DNA of 64,000 bases from Halosolutus amylolyticus (GCF_023566055.1 NZ_JALIQP010000007.1:124001-188000), one strand, 5' to 3'; shown: positions 39,925-49,388, counted from the first letter of the stretch. The notes: generated by a model from the letters alone, not told the origin. Numbers and translations are program-made.

Positions 39925-41340
39925 ATGGACCAGTTCGTCAATCGTATCGATGAACTCGATCGGTTGCAGGCCCTCTATGAGAGTGACGCTGCAGAACTCG
40001 CAATTATCTATGGGCGCCGCCAGATCGGCAAGAGCGAACTCGTCCGCCAATCGATTGCCGACCGCGACGATGCCGTGTACTATCAGGCAGTCCAAGGAAC
40101 AGCGACGACACAGCTCAGGCGATTCGTCGAGGCAGCAGCGACGACCTATCCAGACATCACGACGGTCAAAGAAGAATGGGAACCGCTCTTAACGTACCTC
40201 ACCGACAGAGACGCCATCATCGTCATCGACGAATTCCCGTACCTCATTGAATCGAACGAGGGGCTTCCGTCGGTCATTCAGCACCTGTGGGATACAGCTG
40301 TCGACGAGAGTCAGGCGACGCTCGTACTCACAGGCTCTGCAATCGGCATGATTCATACCCACGTCCTCGATGGCGGTGCGCCACTCTACGGCCGGGTCTC
40401 CCAGACACCGAATGGCCGCCTCGAACTCACCCAGCTGTCGTTTCCTTCCATCCAAGAGTTCGTGCCGACGTACGATCCCGAAGAACGGGTGTTCGTCTAT
40501 GGCGTCTTCGGCGGCACACCCCGATATCTCAGCCCTCTCGATCCATCACAGAGCCTCGGAGAGAACATCACGCGGCTGTTGTGCGACCCGGATGGCCCAC
40601 TCCACGACGAGCCCGAAACCGTCCTCCAGATGGAGCTCAATGAGGTGAATACGTATTTCTCCGTACTGGAATCGATGGCTAGCGGGAACCGCAGTCGAAA
40701 CGAGATCGCCCAGGGAGCCGGCATCGAGAGCACCAACACGTCGTACTACTTCGACCGGCTGGAAACGCTCCAGATCATCGAGAAACACCATCCAGCACTC
40801 GCCGACCCGGCACGCAGCAAGCGGACGCGATACCAGATCCAGGATTCCGTGTTCCGGTTTTACTTCCGCTATCTCTACGGCCGCGGGGGACAGTACGAAC
40901 TCTACGGCGAGAACGCCTACGCGGATCTCATCGAACCGGAATTGCCCGACTTCGTCAGCGAAACGTTCGAATCGCTCTGTCACCAGGCGGTGCCGGCGCT
41001 TTATGCAGACTACCAGCTTACACAGGTACCAAGCCAGTGGTGGTACAAGGGCCGGGAAGTAGATGTCGTCGCACCAACTGACGAGTCAACGCTGATCGCT
41101 GGCGAAGCGAAATTTACCAGTGCCCCCCTCGGCTATGATGTGCTTTCAGATCTCGAAGACGACGTGGAGCACATCGACTGGACACCCACCGGAGGTGGTG
41201 AGCCGACGTATGAATTCGCCTTGTTCAGCCGTTCTGGGTTCAAACGCTCGGTCGAGGAAGCTGCAGACGAGCGTGATGATCTTCGTCTCTTCGATCTATC
41301 CGATATTGTCGCCGTTCTCGAGAATGGAACCGACCAGTAA
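39925..41340 (+). CDS. AAA ATPase with DUF234 C-terminal domain
   Basis: A 471-residue protein. Walker A is IIYGRRQIGKSEL (~29-41), Walker B is DAIIVIDEFPYL (~95-106), and sensor 1 is LVLTGSAIGM. A winged helix at ~240-290 (SGNRSRNEIAQGAGIESTNT) is followed by RYQIQDSVFRFYFRYLYG, typical of the DUF234 nuclease-like region in this archaeal ATPase family (SSO1545-type). The C-terminus has GREVDVVAP and AGEAKFTS, a PD-(D/E)xK-like pair (D...ExK). These ATPases are widespread in archaea, often on mobile DNA; their task is unknown, but DNA handling or defence is suspected. Confidence 0.9.
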   Translation: MDQFVNRIDELDRLQALYESDAAELAIIYGRRQIGKSELVRQSIADRDDAVYYQAVQGTATTQLRRFVEAAATTYPDITTVKEEWEPLLTYLTDRDAIIVIDEFPYLIESNEGLPSVIQHLWDTAVDESQATLVLTGSAIGMIHTHVLDGGAPLYGRVSQTPNGRLELTQLSFPSIQEFVPTYDPEERVFVYGVFGGTPRYLSPLDPSQSLGENITRLLCDPDGPLHDEPETVLQMELNEVNTYFSVLESMASGNRSRNEIAQGAGIESTNTSYYFDRLETLQIIEKHHPALADPARSKRTRYQIQDSVFRFYFRYLYGRGGQYELYGENAYADLIEPELPDFVSETFESLCHQAVPALYADYQLTQVPSQWWYKGREVDVVAPTDESTLIAGEAKFTSAPLGYDVLSDLEDDVEHIDWTPTGGGEPTYEFALFSRSGFKRSVEEAADERDDLRLFDLSDIVAVLENGTDQ

Positions 41341-41372
41341 CGCCGGAGGTAACAGCTGGGAATGGTTTTCGA

Positions 41373-41392
41373 CCCCCGAGATGGGTGCGGGG
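41373..41392. repeat. Recurrent C5/G3TGCG4 motif
   Basis: CCCCCGAGATGGGTGCGGGG, preceded by GTTTTCGA, 30 bases after the ATPase stop. Almost the same as the copy at 29491-29510 with its GTTTTTGAA lead. Confidence 0.55.
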
Positions 41393-41532
41393 CATCCGAT
41401 AACCTAGATATCACGATTGAGCACTTAAAGACTGAAGTTGTGGTGGGAAGTCTAACGCTTTAGCGAAATCTACAGGCAGAGCAGGCCGAGTGCCTCGGTG
41501 CTTGACCCCGAGGGTGAAGGCCGTAAGCCCCG

Positions 41533-41985
41533 CTAAACGTGTTTCGTTCGCTCGATATATTGCTCAATCGTGTCGGTCGAAACGTCGCCTGCCGTCCCCC
41601 CATAGTACGATTCCTCCCAAAACCCACCACCCCACAGATACTCCGCCAAGAACGGTTCGTGTTGTTCCCACATCTCCCGTGCCGTGATACTCTTGACCGT
41701 TCGTACAATCTCGCTCGGCGCGTTCTTCGGATGGGCTGACAGGAACAGGTGTACGTGGTCGGGCGAAATGTGGAGTCGTTCGAGAGACGAAGTCTCTCGT
41801 GATCACGAAAATCTCTGATTTTCGGACGACAACAGTATCTCGTAGCCGTACTCGTCGCACACGTCGCGGAAACTCACTTCCAGCGAGGCCTCGATTGGTT
41901 CGAGAATCGCGTGGCGGTATTTCGGACACCACACGAAGTGGTAGTTGACGTTGTACACCGTGTGGTTCGACCGCTTCTCACCCAT
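41533..41985 (-). pseudogene. tnpA: IS200-type tnpA interrupted by an inserted hairpin doublet
   Basis: The HUH transposase reads MGEKRSNHTVYNVNYHFVWC to EYGYEIL, then passes through ~54 foreign bases encoding SSENQRFS, a TGA and SRETSSLER, and resumes in the same frame with LHISPDHVHLFLSAHPKNAP (the HUH motif region) to IEQYIERTKHV. Without the insert it would be a normal ~132-residue TnpA. The insert is the pair of hairpins at 41781-41824. The element can therefore no longer move by itself. Confidence 0.88.
41781..41824. repeat. Hairpin doublet inserted in tnpA
   Basis: CGAGAGAC-gaa-GTCTCTCG (41781-41799), spacer TGATCA, CGAAAATC-tct-GATTTTCG (41806-41824). Both are perfect 8-bp stems with 3-base loops, and GTCGT/ACGAC flanks the whole unit as an outer inverted repeat. 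It is absent from the expected TnpA sequence, so it was inserted or created there. Confidence 0.8.
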
Positions 41986-42038
41986 ATTGGAGGCACGTGA
42001 CCGACACAGCTAAGTATATCCAAAGGATATACACCAGT

Positions 42039-42194
42039 ATGGCGAACCGCTTTGAAATCGAGGGCGAAGAAGTTCTCGACGGCGAGGTCAAACCGTTCGG
42101 GAACAGCGCCCACGTCACCGTCCCCAAACGCTGGCGTGGCGCAGACGTGAAAGTCGTCCGCATCTCAGAACCCACCGAACAAGACGAAGAATGA
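42039..42194 (+). CDS. DUF2080 transposase-associated protein
   Basis: A 51-residue protein from the ATG at 42039, MANRFEIEGEEVLDGEVKPF, then GNSAHVTVPKRWRGADVKVV. This is the DUF2080 family of small AbrB-like DNA-binding proteins found almost only upstream of tnpB in archaeal IS605 elements. Its stop overlaps the tnpB start (ATGA at 42191). It may regulate transposase expression or bind the element ends. Confidence 0.9.
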   Translation: MANRFEIEGEEVLDGEVKPFGNSAHVTVPKRWRGADVKVVRISEPTEQDEE

Positions 42195-43429
42195 CCGACG
42201 CACAGGCTCTCGTCAAGACGCTGGACTTCCAACTCAACATCCAGAGCGACAACGAGAGCCTGCTGTACGACGCCACCCTCGAAGCTCGCTCGGTGTACAA
42301 CGAAACCATCCGCCTCGCCAAGCAAGGCGTGGACTGGGACACGATTCCCGACCGCGTGGCTGACGACGCCAACCTCGTGAAGAATACAACTCAGCGCGTC
42401 GTCGCCAAGGCTCTCGGCGCGATGGAGAACTACTACGAGTACGACGACTTCGGCCAACCCAGTCACACCAAGGACGGCGCGTACCCGCTTCGTGCGAACT
42501 ACGAGGAAGGGTACAACCTGTCACTCACCGACGACGGCGACGTTGCGTTCCGCATCAGCGCGAAGCCGTACAAACACGTCAAGGGTGTTCTCAAAGGGAG
42601 TGACGCTCACCTCGACATTCTTAAGACTGCGCTCACGAGCGACGAGTGGAAGATTGGGACGGCAGAGGTCCTGTTCCAAGACGACACCGCCGAGTTACAC
42701 GTCAACGTCACTAACACCGAGCAGACTGTTCGAGACAAGCAGGATTCACGGACGGTCGTTGGTGTGGACGTGAACGAGGATAACGTGGCTCTCACCGCAC
42801 TCTCCAAGGATGGCGTCGAGGACACGCTCGTTATCGACTTTCCCGAAATCAAGTTCGAGCGTCACCGCTACTTCACGATGCGAAAGCGCGTGCAGAACGC
42901 GGGGAAAGACAGCATCCACGACACGCTGGAAGGACGTGAGGAACGGTTTGTCCGCGACCGACTCCACAAGGTGTCTCGGCACATCGTGGAGTGGAGTCAG
43001 CGGTTCGAGAAGCCGTGCATTGTCTTTGAAGACCTCAAAGAGATGCGCGACAGTATCGACTACGGCACGCGGATGAACCGACGCTTGCACCACCTCCCGT
43101 TCCGCGCTCTTCAGTTCTATACGTCGTACAAGGCGTCGTTCGAGGGGATTCCGACTGGATGGATTGACCCCGAGTACACCAGCCAGCGGTGTCCGATGTG
43201 CGGACACACAGAGCGTGCGAACCGAAACAAGAAGCGGTTCAAGTGCAAGGACTGTTCGCATCAAGACCACAGCGACCGTGGTGCAAGCGTCAACATTGCC
43301 GTGAAAGGCATCAAGAAGCATCAAGATTGGAATGTGTCTGCTCTCAACAGCCTTCCCGTTGTTCGGAAGGTGCGACGGCAGGCATCGGGGGCCGTGGACG
43401 CCCCGACCGTGACCCACAACGCCATTTGA
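42191..43429 (+). CDS. tnpB: TnpB, RNA-guided endonuclease of the IS605-type element
   Basis: A 412-residue protein. RuvC residues: D193 in GVDVNEDN, E280 in IVFEDLKEM and D362 in HSDRGASVNIA. The zinc finger is C334/C337 and C352/C355 (CPMCGH...CKDCS). It belongs to a different TnpB branch from the one at 9392. The C-terminal third is nearly the same as the remnant at 12141-12493. The coding region and the downstream right end appear intact, so it may still act on the locus matching its guide (from 43509) even though tnpA is dead. Confidence 0.93.
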   Translation: MTDAQALVKTLDFQLNIQSDNESLLYDATLEARSVYNETIRLAKQGVDWDTIPDRVADDANLVKNTTQRVVAKALGAMENYYEYDDFGQPSHTKDGAYPLRANYEEGYNLSLTDDGDVAFRISAKPYKHVKGVLKGSDAHLDILKTALTSDEWKIGTAEVLFQDDTAELHVNVTNTEQTVRDKQDSRTVVGVDVNEDNVALTALSKDGVEDTLVIDFPEIKFERHRYFTMRKRVQNAGKDSIHDTLEGREERFVRDRLHKVSRHIVEWSQRFEKPCIVFEDLKEMRDSIDYGTRMNRRLHHLPFRALQFYTSYKASFEGIPTGWIDPEYTSQRCPMCGHTERANRNKKRFKCKDCSHQDHSDRGASVNIAVKGIKKHQDWNVSALNSLPVVRKVRRQASGAVDAPTVTHNAI

Positions 43430-43479
43430 GGCTATCAGGCCGATGGTCGAATGGGAGTGTCCGACTAATCCACGGGAAG

Positions 43480-43508
43480 CCTCGGGGCTTGACCCCGAGG
43501 CGGTTCAC
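43480..43508 (+). ncRNA. Right-end hairpin / 3' end of the reRNA of the IS605 element
   Basis: CCTCGGGG-cttga-CCCCGAGG followed by CGGTTCAC at the border. By analogy with known reRNAs the guide would start at 43509 (TTGCCGGCATCA...). Confidence 0.6.
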
Positions 43509-43614
43509 TTGCCGGCATCATATTACCCCTTAGAAGAGACAAAACCCGGAGATATAGGTGGTGAAAACCAGTTACTATGATGCTTAGATAGATGTTCTAC
43601 TCTCACAGCACATA

Positions 43615-44538
43615 ATGGATGTTCGAACGATTCTTCGACAGGAGATACAAGGCCTCTGGGGTGATGGAAAAGGTACATCACTTGCTGCGGTCGCTATTGC
43701 TTGGGGGTTGCTCAATGGAGCACGGATGGTCTATCCAGTTATTATTCCCTATCTGCAGACCGATTTTGACCTGAGTCTAACGGTTGCTGGCTCATTAGTG
43801 TCTGTTCTGTGGTTCTTTGCAGCGATTGGTCAGTTCCCAGGCGGTATGCTCGCTGACCGATACAATGAACGCTCACTTATGATCGTGAGTACGGCTATTG
43901 TAGCAGTAGCACTCGGCCTTGTTATTTCCTCTTCATCCCCAATTATCTTGTTTGCTGCAACGGCGGTTTGGGGATTAGGTCATTCGCTGTATCCAATCGC
44001 GAGAATCACGTTCCTCTCAAATATATACTCTGATCGGCTTGGAAGCGCTCTTGGTGTGACAATGGCAACAGGCGATATCGGCCAGACAGTACTTCCGCCG
44101 GTTGCAACTGTCCTCGCAGCAGTGATCGCGTGGCAGATCGGTCTTGGGTTCATAGTACCGATTCTTGTATTAGCTGGAGTTGCTATCTTTGCTACGTCCC
44201 GTACTCAGCGTTCGAGGGAGCGATCAACCAGTGCCCAATCAATACGGGATACATTAGATGTAGTTACGGAACTTCGGAACCCGACAATTGGCTTTATGAC
44301 TGGCATTTTGTTTCTCTATATGTTCATCTGGCAATCGTTTACGACGTTCTATCCGACCTACCTCACGAGTATAAAAGGAGTGTCTGCGTCAGTAGCAGGA
44401 ATCTTGTTTGGCTTCTTTTTTGCTGTTGGTGTCGTTGTGAAGCCAGTTGCAGGAGCAGCGTATGATCGGATTGGCATGCGTCAATCACTTATCGGTATTC
44501 TTACGCCGGCAGTCGCAGGATTTTTCTTCCTTCCTCTA
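43615..44538 (+). pseudogene. MFS transporter truncated at the C-terminus
   Basis: The frame encodes 308 residues of a major facilitator: about nine or ten membrane helices, with the GGMLADRYNERS loop (motif A) after helix 2 and a repeat of it, KPVAGAAYDRIGMRQS, after helix 8. It ends abruptly at AGFFFLPL where IS and transposase debris begin, so the last two or three helices are missing (typical MFS ~400 residues). The original substrate cannot be told. Confidence 0.8.
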
Positions 44539-45590
44539 TAGTAGTCGTTAGAATTATTTGCTCGTAGAGTGTCGCAACAGACAGTGAATCACCTCGACGA
44601 TATCTCAGTCGAAGAGTTGCAAGATGCTCTCGACAACGTGGACGGAAAGAAGCCGACACAACGCCTCTTAGCCGCAATAGCGTACAAAAATGGCGTCAAT
44701 CAGACTGAACTAGCCGAGTGGTACGGCGTGGAGCGACGGACGATCTATAGTTGGCTCAACCGACTCGATACTGATGAGTCGCTTGAGCAGGCTGTGTCTG
44801 ATGCTCACCGATCTGGGAGAAATCGGAAGCTATCGGAAAAAGAGCAAGAGCAGTTTGAAGCAACTGTCCATGAATCTCCTGAGGAAGTTGGGCTCGACGC
44901 ACCGGCGTGGACGCCGGCGCTCGTCCAGCAGTATCTTGACGAAACGTACGATGTCGAGTACTCAATCCCGAGTTGCCGGCGGTTGCTCAACGAAGCGGGA
45001 TTGAGCTATCAAAAGCCACGCCCTACAGCCGCCGAATCAGATGCTGAGGACCAAGAAACGTTCCGCAAAGAACTCAAAAAAAGCGGCGGGAGATGGACGC
45101 CACACTAGTCTGTATCGATCAAACCAAGAAATCCGTCCAAGTTGAGCCGCGTGCCGCGTGGTTTCCGCGCTGCACGCGGCCGTCCGTCGAATTGTCTGGG
45201 CAACGCGACTGGACGTGTCTCTTGAGCGCAATCACGAGGACGATGATCGCTTTTTCTCTCGATTCGAAGAGTACGTGACTGCCGAACACGCGAAACATTT
45301 CATTCTCAATTTATATCAGATTTCGAATGTAATCTGATCACTGTACTGGATGGTGTGCCGTATTTTCAGGCGTCGGCCGTCACGGACTTGGCGGCCCGTA
45401 CGACCTCGCCTTTGTGAAGTTACCGGCGTATTCACCTGGACTAAATCCGGTCGAAGACTGCTGGAGACAACACCATCCAGCACTTAGCAACTGGTTCTTC
45501 GACTCACTTCCTGAACTTACAACAGCGATCGATACCGCTCTTGATCAGCTCTCGGTTCCAAAAGTGAGTAATTACTTCTAACGACTACTA
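44539..45590 (+). mobile_element. IS630-family element, copy 1 (decayed)
   Basis: Ends TAGTAGTCGTTAGAA and TTCTAACGACTACTA are inverted repeats, flanked by the TA target (44537-44538, 45591-45592). Length 1052 bases. It is the same element as copy 2 at 45767-46821, which lies in the opposite direction, but its second reading frame is broken. Confidence 0.88.
44569..45581 (+). pseudogene. IS630 transposase, decayed copy
   Basis: The first frame (NHLDDISVEELQDALDNVDG ... GGRWTPH, 179 aa) carries the HTH domains. The second, DDE part starts MDATLVCIDQTKKSVQVEPR but shifts frame after AIT near 45232, and again stops early (FILNLYQISNVI). Later pieces (LDGVPYFQASAVTDLAA, LPAYSPGLNPVEDCW) are scattered in other frames. 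No functional transposase can be made. Confidence 0.85.
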
Positions 45591-45766
45591 TAGCATTGTT
45601 TGAGCACCTCTCCTTCGAATTTCTCGAAGAATTCGACGTGTTCGCCCCGGCAGAGACAGGGCGAACACGAGACCATAAGTCACCACAGCTGGTGCGTGGC
45701 TTCCTCCATTGTTACTACAAAGACATCTATGAGATCCGCCCCGTTGAACGAGAGCTTCAGAACATA

Positions 45767-46821
45767 TAGTAGTCGTTAGAAATAATTGCTCACCTTTGGA
45801 AGCGAGAGTTGATTAAGAGCGGTATCGATCGCTGTTGTAAGTTCAGATAGTGAGTCGAAGAACCGGTTGCTAAGTGCTGATTGAAGTTGTCTCCAGCACT
45901 CTTCGACCGGGTTTAGTTCAGGTGAATACGCCGGCAATGTCACGAAGGCGAGGTCGTCACGGGCCGCCAGGTCCGTGACGGCCGACGCCTGAAAATACGG
46001 CGCTCCATCGAGGACGACGATCAAGTCTTCCTCAAATTCTTTGCATAATGCTAAAATGAAATGTTTTGCGTGCTCGGCCGTGACGTACTCGGTGAATCGG
46101 GAGAAAAAGCGATCACCATCTTCGGTGATCGCGCCGAGCAAACACGTCCAATCGCGTTGCCCGGAGAGTTCGACGGAGGGCCGCGTGCCGCGCGGGAACC
46201 ACGCGGCACGCGGCTCGACCTGCACGGATTTCTTGGTTTGGTCGATGCAGACTATTGTGGCGTCCATCTCCGCTCGCTTTTTTTGATCTCGTCGTGGAAC
46301 GCTTCTTGATCGTCTTCGTCAGCTTCGGCGGCTGTACGGCGTGGTTTTTGATAGCTGAGTCCAGCTTCTTTCAACAACCGCCGACAACTCGGATAAGAGT
46401 ACTCGACGCCGTAGGTTTCTTCGAGAAACTCCTGGACGAGCGCCGGCGTCCACGCCGGCGCGTCGATCCCGGCTTCCTCGGGCGGTTCGTGAACGGTTTG
46501 CTCGAATTCTTCTTGCTGTGATTCTGAGAGCTTTCGTTTTCTCCCCGATCGATGAGCATCAGAGACGGCTTGCTCAAGTGGTTCGTCCGTATCAAGTCGC
46601 ATCAGCCAACTATAGATTGTTCTTCGCCCGGTATCGTGCCACTCGGCAAGTTCGGTCTGCGTTACGCCGTTCTTGTACGCAATCGCGGCTAACAACCGTT
46701 GTGTCGGCTTGTTTCCCTCAACATTGTCGAGGGCGTCTTGAAGTTCTTCGATGGAGAACTCGTCGAGATGGTCCATTACATATGGCAACACCTTCCGAGC
46801 GGAAAGTTCTAACGACTACTA
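45767..46821 (-). mobile_element. IS630-family element, copy 2 (apparently intact)
   Basis: Ends TAGTAGTCGTTAGAA / TTCTAACGACTACTA with the TA duplication at 45765-45766 and 46822-46823. Length 1055 bases. It is inserted within the ISH transposase fragment and faces copy 1 across ~175 bases. Confidence 0.9.
45776..46791 (-). CDS. IS630-family transposase made from two overlapping frames
   Basis: Frame A (46791-46252, 179 aa) has the HTH part: ELQDALDNVEGNKPTQRLLA, TELAEWHDTGRRTIYSWLMR. Frame B (46267-45776, 163 aa) has the DDE part: IVCIDQTKKSVQVEPRAAW, VVLDGAPYFQASAV and LPAYSPELNPVEECWRQLQS. The frames overlap at a run of seven A bases (AAAAAAAG) just before the end of A, a typical -1 slippage site in this family, so a fusion protein is expected. 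Alternatively B could start at its own ATG inside the overlap. All catalytic parts are present. Confidence 0.85.
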
Positions 46822-46950
46822 TAGTTGTCTGGCTCAACTGTGGCTTCGATCGACCGCGGTCGAGAGACGCGGTCGATCGCTTTCTCGCCGACCGAGTCAA
46901 TCATTGATTGTCTCGTTATCGGGGCTTTCCGCAGTTCTACATAAGTGCGA

Positions 46951-48384
46951 CTATACTCCAGGTTCTTCTATTGTTTCGAACTGCATCGTCTGCAAGTCTC
47001 GCTCTTTCTTCCACTCTCCTCGTGTGAAGTTGGGGAACTTGACAGGGGCACTACCGTGTTCTACAGAGATTTCCGAGAGGGGGATGACTGAACTCCAAGT
47101 GGCCGCTTCGTAGACGTTCATGTCCTGCGGTCGACCGTCGTTGAAGGCGTCGAACAGTCGATAGACCATAAGCCAGTCGCCACCCCCATGGCCACCGTGT
47201 TCTTCGGCGAGGTCGCCTGCGACTTCCCAGAGAGGATGTTCGTATTCATCGGCGTATTGGTCGTAGCCGTCATCTCCACTCTTCTGCCCAGTGAATTCAC
47301 CATCGATGGTAAGTTCGCTCGGATATCCCGTATGGAACGCTTTATTTCCTGCGAGTTCGTTATGACGGTTATACGGGCGAGTTGTTTTCACGTCATGCTG
47401 AAGGGTGATTTGTTTCCCTTCGTTCGTAGCGATGATTGACGTAGCCATGTCACCGTTTGCCCAGTCTGTTGCGCCAGCGAACTCGTGATCATCTGATAAC
47501 TCTGCTGCGGCTTGAGTCATACGAGTTTCGGGGCTGTCGTGAGCCACGATGTACTCCATCCGATCTCCCCTCAGAATATCCATGTAGTGGGCAATGGGCC
47601 CGAGACCGTGCGTTGGGTAGAGGTCACCCTTCCGGTTGTAGTGATATCGGGCACGCCAGTTGTTCCAGTAGGCATGGAAGAAGTAATGACCGATGAGATG
47701 GTGGATATATCCACCCTTTGCATAGGTCAGTTCATCGCCGAACACCCCTTGCTGTGCCATATTAAGGAGCCACATCTCCTCATGGAAGTAGTTGACATTC
47801 TCAAGCATGATGCACTGCTGTTGGGTTTTTTCAGCAGTGTCAACGAGGTCCCAGCACTCCTCGATAGTTATCGCTGCAGGAACCTCAACCCCTGCATGTG
47901 ATCCCTGTTCCATGGCGTAAACAGCAATCTCAGCATGTTTTTGGGGATGAGTATGGATGAAGACTACATCGATATCATCACGCTCGCACAAGTCCTGATA
48001 GGCGTTCTCCGAACCATAGTAGGTATCAGGATCCTGTTCCGAGTTTTCATCGAACCAGTCCATCGTGTCATCGACAGCTTCTTTCCGGAGGTCACAGATG
48101 GCCTTGATCTCACCCTTCTCCGGATACATTGAATCATAGTGCGACACCATACCCGAACCGCGATTACCGAGCCCAACGACGCCACAACGAACGTTATCGA
48201 TCTGATCCGCGAGTTCGAATACGGAGTCACCTTGCCTCGGTGGTGTGTTTTCCGGTGGACCTTGTCCAGGCGTGTTTTCCGGTGGTCCTTGTCCAGTGTT
48301 GTCCTGTATTGCTTTTCCTGTTGGAGTGACTGTTACCATTCCTGTAACGCCCGCTAGCCCTGTCATGTACTCTCTTCGTCGCAT
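46951..48384 (-). CDS. Secreted Gfo/Idh/MocA oxidoreductase, GH109-like
   Basis: A 477-residue protein. A Tat-type signal (MRRREYMTGLAGVTGMVTVT) is followed by a proline-rich spacer (GQGPPENTPGQGPPENTPP) and a Rossmann domain (NVRCGVVGLGNRGSGMVSHY, GxGxxG type). VVFIHTHPQKHAEIAVYAME and VEVPAAITIEECWDLV follow, then the substrate domain with YNRKGDLYPTHGLGPIAHYM. The last motif and the NAD site match glycoside hydrolase family 109, which cleaves alpha-N-acetylgalactosamine by an NAD-dependent route; other Gfo/Idh/MocA activities are possible. Its signal peptide is very similar to that of the GH123-like protein at 49736, so the two probably belong to one extracellular system. Confidence 0.82.
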   Translation of the reverse strand: MRRREYMTGLAGVTGMVTVTPTGKAIQDNTGQGPPENTPGQGPPENTPPRQGDSVFELADQIDNVRCGVVGLGNRGSGMVSHYDSMYPEKGEIKAICDLRKEAVDDTMDWFDENSEQDPDTYYGSENAYQDLCERDDIDVVFIHTHPQKHAEIAVYAMEQGSHAGVEVPAAITIEECWDLVDTAEKTQQQCIMLENVNYFHEEMWLLNMAQQGVFGDELTYAKGGYIHHLIGHYFFHAYWNNWRARYHYNRKGDLYPTHGLGPIAHYMDILRGDRMEYIVAHDSPETRMTQAAAELSDDHEFAGATDWANGDMATSIIATNEGKQITLQHDVKTTRPYNRHNELAGNKAFHTGYPSELTIDGEFTGQKSGDDGYDQYADEYEHPLWEVAGDLAEEHGGHGGGDWLMVYRLFDAFNDGRPQDMNVYEAATWSSVIPLSEISVEHGSAPVKFPNFTRGEWKKERDLQTMQFETIEEPGV

Positions 48385-48524
48385 AGTGCATGTTAACGCC
48401 CAACACCATCACGTATATGAGTATCTAATAAATTCCTATACTATTGAATTGTAATATTATTCCTTGTGCCAAGTGCGGCCTATTTCCTTTCCACAAGACT
48501 ACGCAAACTGGTCTGGATAGTTTG

Positions 48525-49255
48525 CTAAAACTGTATCCAGAACCAGTGGCCATCGACCCAGCAGACGCGGTTGGCCTTGACCTCGGTGTTCGCAACTTCA
48601 TCCACGACTCGGATGGACGGTCCATCGGCCGCCTCGAGTTGTCCGACGAGCGAGACCGCTCGAACGTGAGCAACGTTCACTCTCTCGCAAACAACACGAG
48701 TCGAACAACTGGGAGTCCCAACGCTGTCGAGTCGCTGCGGTTCACGCTCGTATGTTGAACAAGAAGCGTGACTACAAGCACAGGCTTGCCCATTTCCACA
48801 CGACAGCGTATGACGCCGTGTTTGTCGAGGATTTAAACGTGACGTCGATGCTCGAAGCCGCTGGCACGCTCGAACCAAGGCCGAAATCGGCTGGCGTGAC
48901 TTCATCACCATCCTCAACCACCACAGTCGGAAAAACAGCCGCCAGATCATCGAGGTTTAACCGCGTGGGACAACGTAGAAGTGCGCGTCGTGTGGCGTGG
49001 AGACTGAGAAGCCGTTGTTGGTTCGTGACCACTCGTGTCAGTCGTGTGGTTTCGAGTTGGACAGGGATTGGAATGCGGCGTTGAGCGTTCTTTCTCGCGG
49101 CCTGGAGCAGCTATGAGTGGATCACTCTGAATCTACGCCTGTGGGACTGTGACCGCTGTGGATTCCGTTGTGATATCTGCAAGTCGCGTCGTTGAAGCAG
49201 GAAGCCCCGCCCTCGAGGAGTCGCCGAAGGCGACGAGTAGGGCGAGGTAGTTCAC
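48525..49255 (+). pseudogene. tnpB: Decayed IS1341-type tnpB with right end
   Basis: Pieces in different frames: EPVAIDPADAVGLDLGVRNF (RuvC I), then MLNKKRDYKHRLAHFHTTAY...VFVEDLNVTSMLEA (RuvC II), a shifted HSCQSCGFELDRDWNAALSV-like stretch (zinc finger and RuvC III) and a C-terminal tail. At least two frameshifts and a missing N-terminus make it non-functional. The right end GCCCTCG...TCGCC-gaa-GGCGA...AGGGCG and the border GGTAGTTCAC (to 49255) remain. Confidence 0.8.
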
Positions 49256-49388
49256 CTAAATACGAGGTCATCAAGACAGAGATCAGAACTACTCAGCTAA
49301 GAATAAGATTTTTCCGCAGGCCCAATATCGAACACTCTCTACAAGCGTCGGGAAACATTAGAGATTGATCAAGAGAGCTATTCCCGTC

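Larger units (their letters stand above)
41461..43508 (+). mobile_element. IS200/IS605-type element with broken tnpA and intact tnpB
   Basis: Divergent tnpA (41533-41985, broken) and DUF2080-tnpB (42039-43429). The left end carries the imperfect hairpin CCTCGG-tgcttgacc-CCGAGG (41493-41513). The right end carries CCTCGGGG-cttga-CCCCGAGG (43480-43500) and the border GGCGGTTCAC (to 43508), identical to the border of the remnant at 12505-12533. The exact left border is uncertain. Confidence 0.8.
45593..46905 (+). pseudogene. Fragment of an ISH-type transposase, split by IS630 copy 2
   Basis: 45593-45766 encodes ALFEHLSFEFLEEFDVFAPA ... YYKDIYEIRPVERELQN. 46824-46905 continues VVWLNCGFDRPRSRDAVDRF. 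Joined across the IS630 copy (with one TA removed) the frame runs through QNIVVWLNCG. This is the N-terminal part of a large haloarchaeal DDE transposase family. Start and C-terminus are both missing, so the element was already dead before the IS630 insertion. Confidence 0.75.

Noticed and set aside
46838-46870. 12-bp inverted repeat CGATCGACCGCG / CGCGGTCGATCG
   Set aside because: It lies inside the ISH transposase frame (FDRPRSRDAVDRF) and comes from similar codons on both sides, so it is not a separate site.
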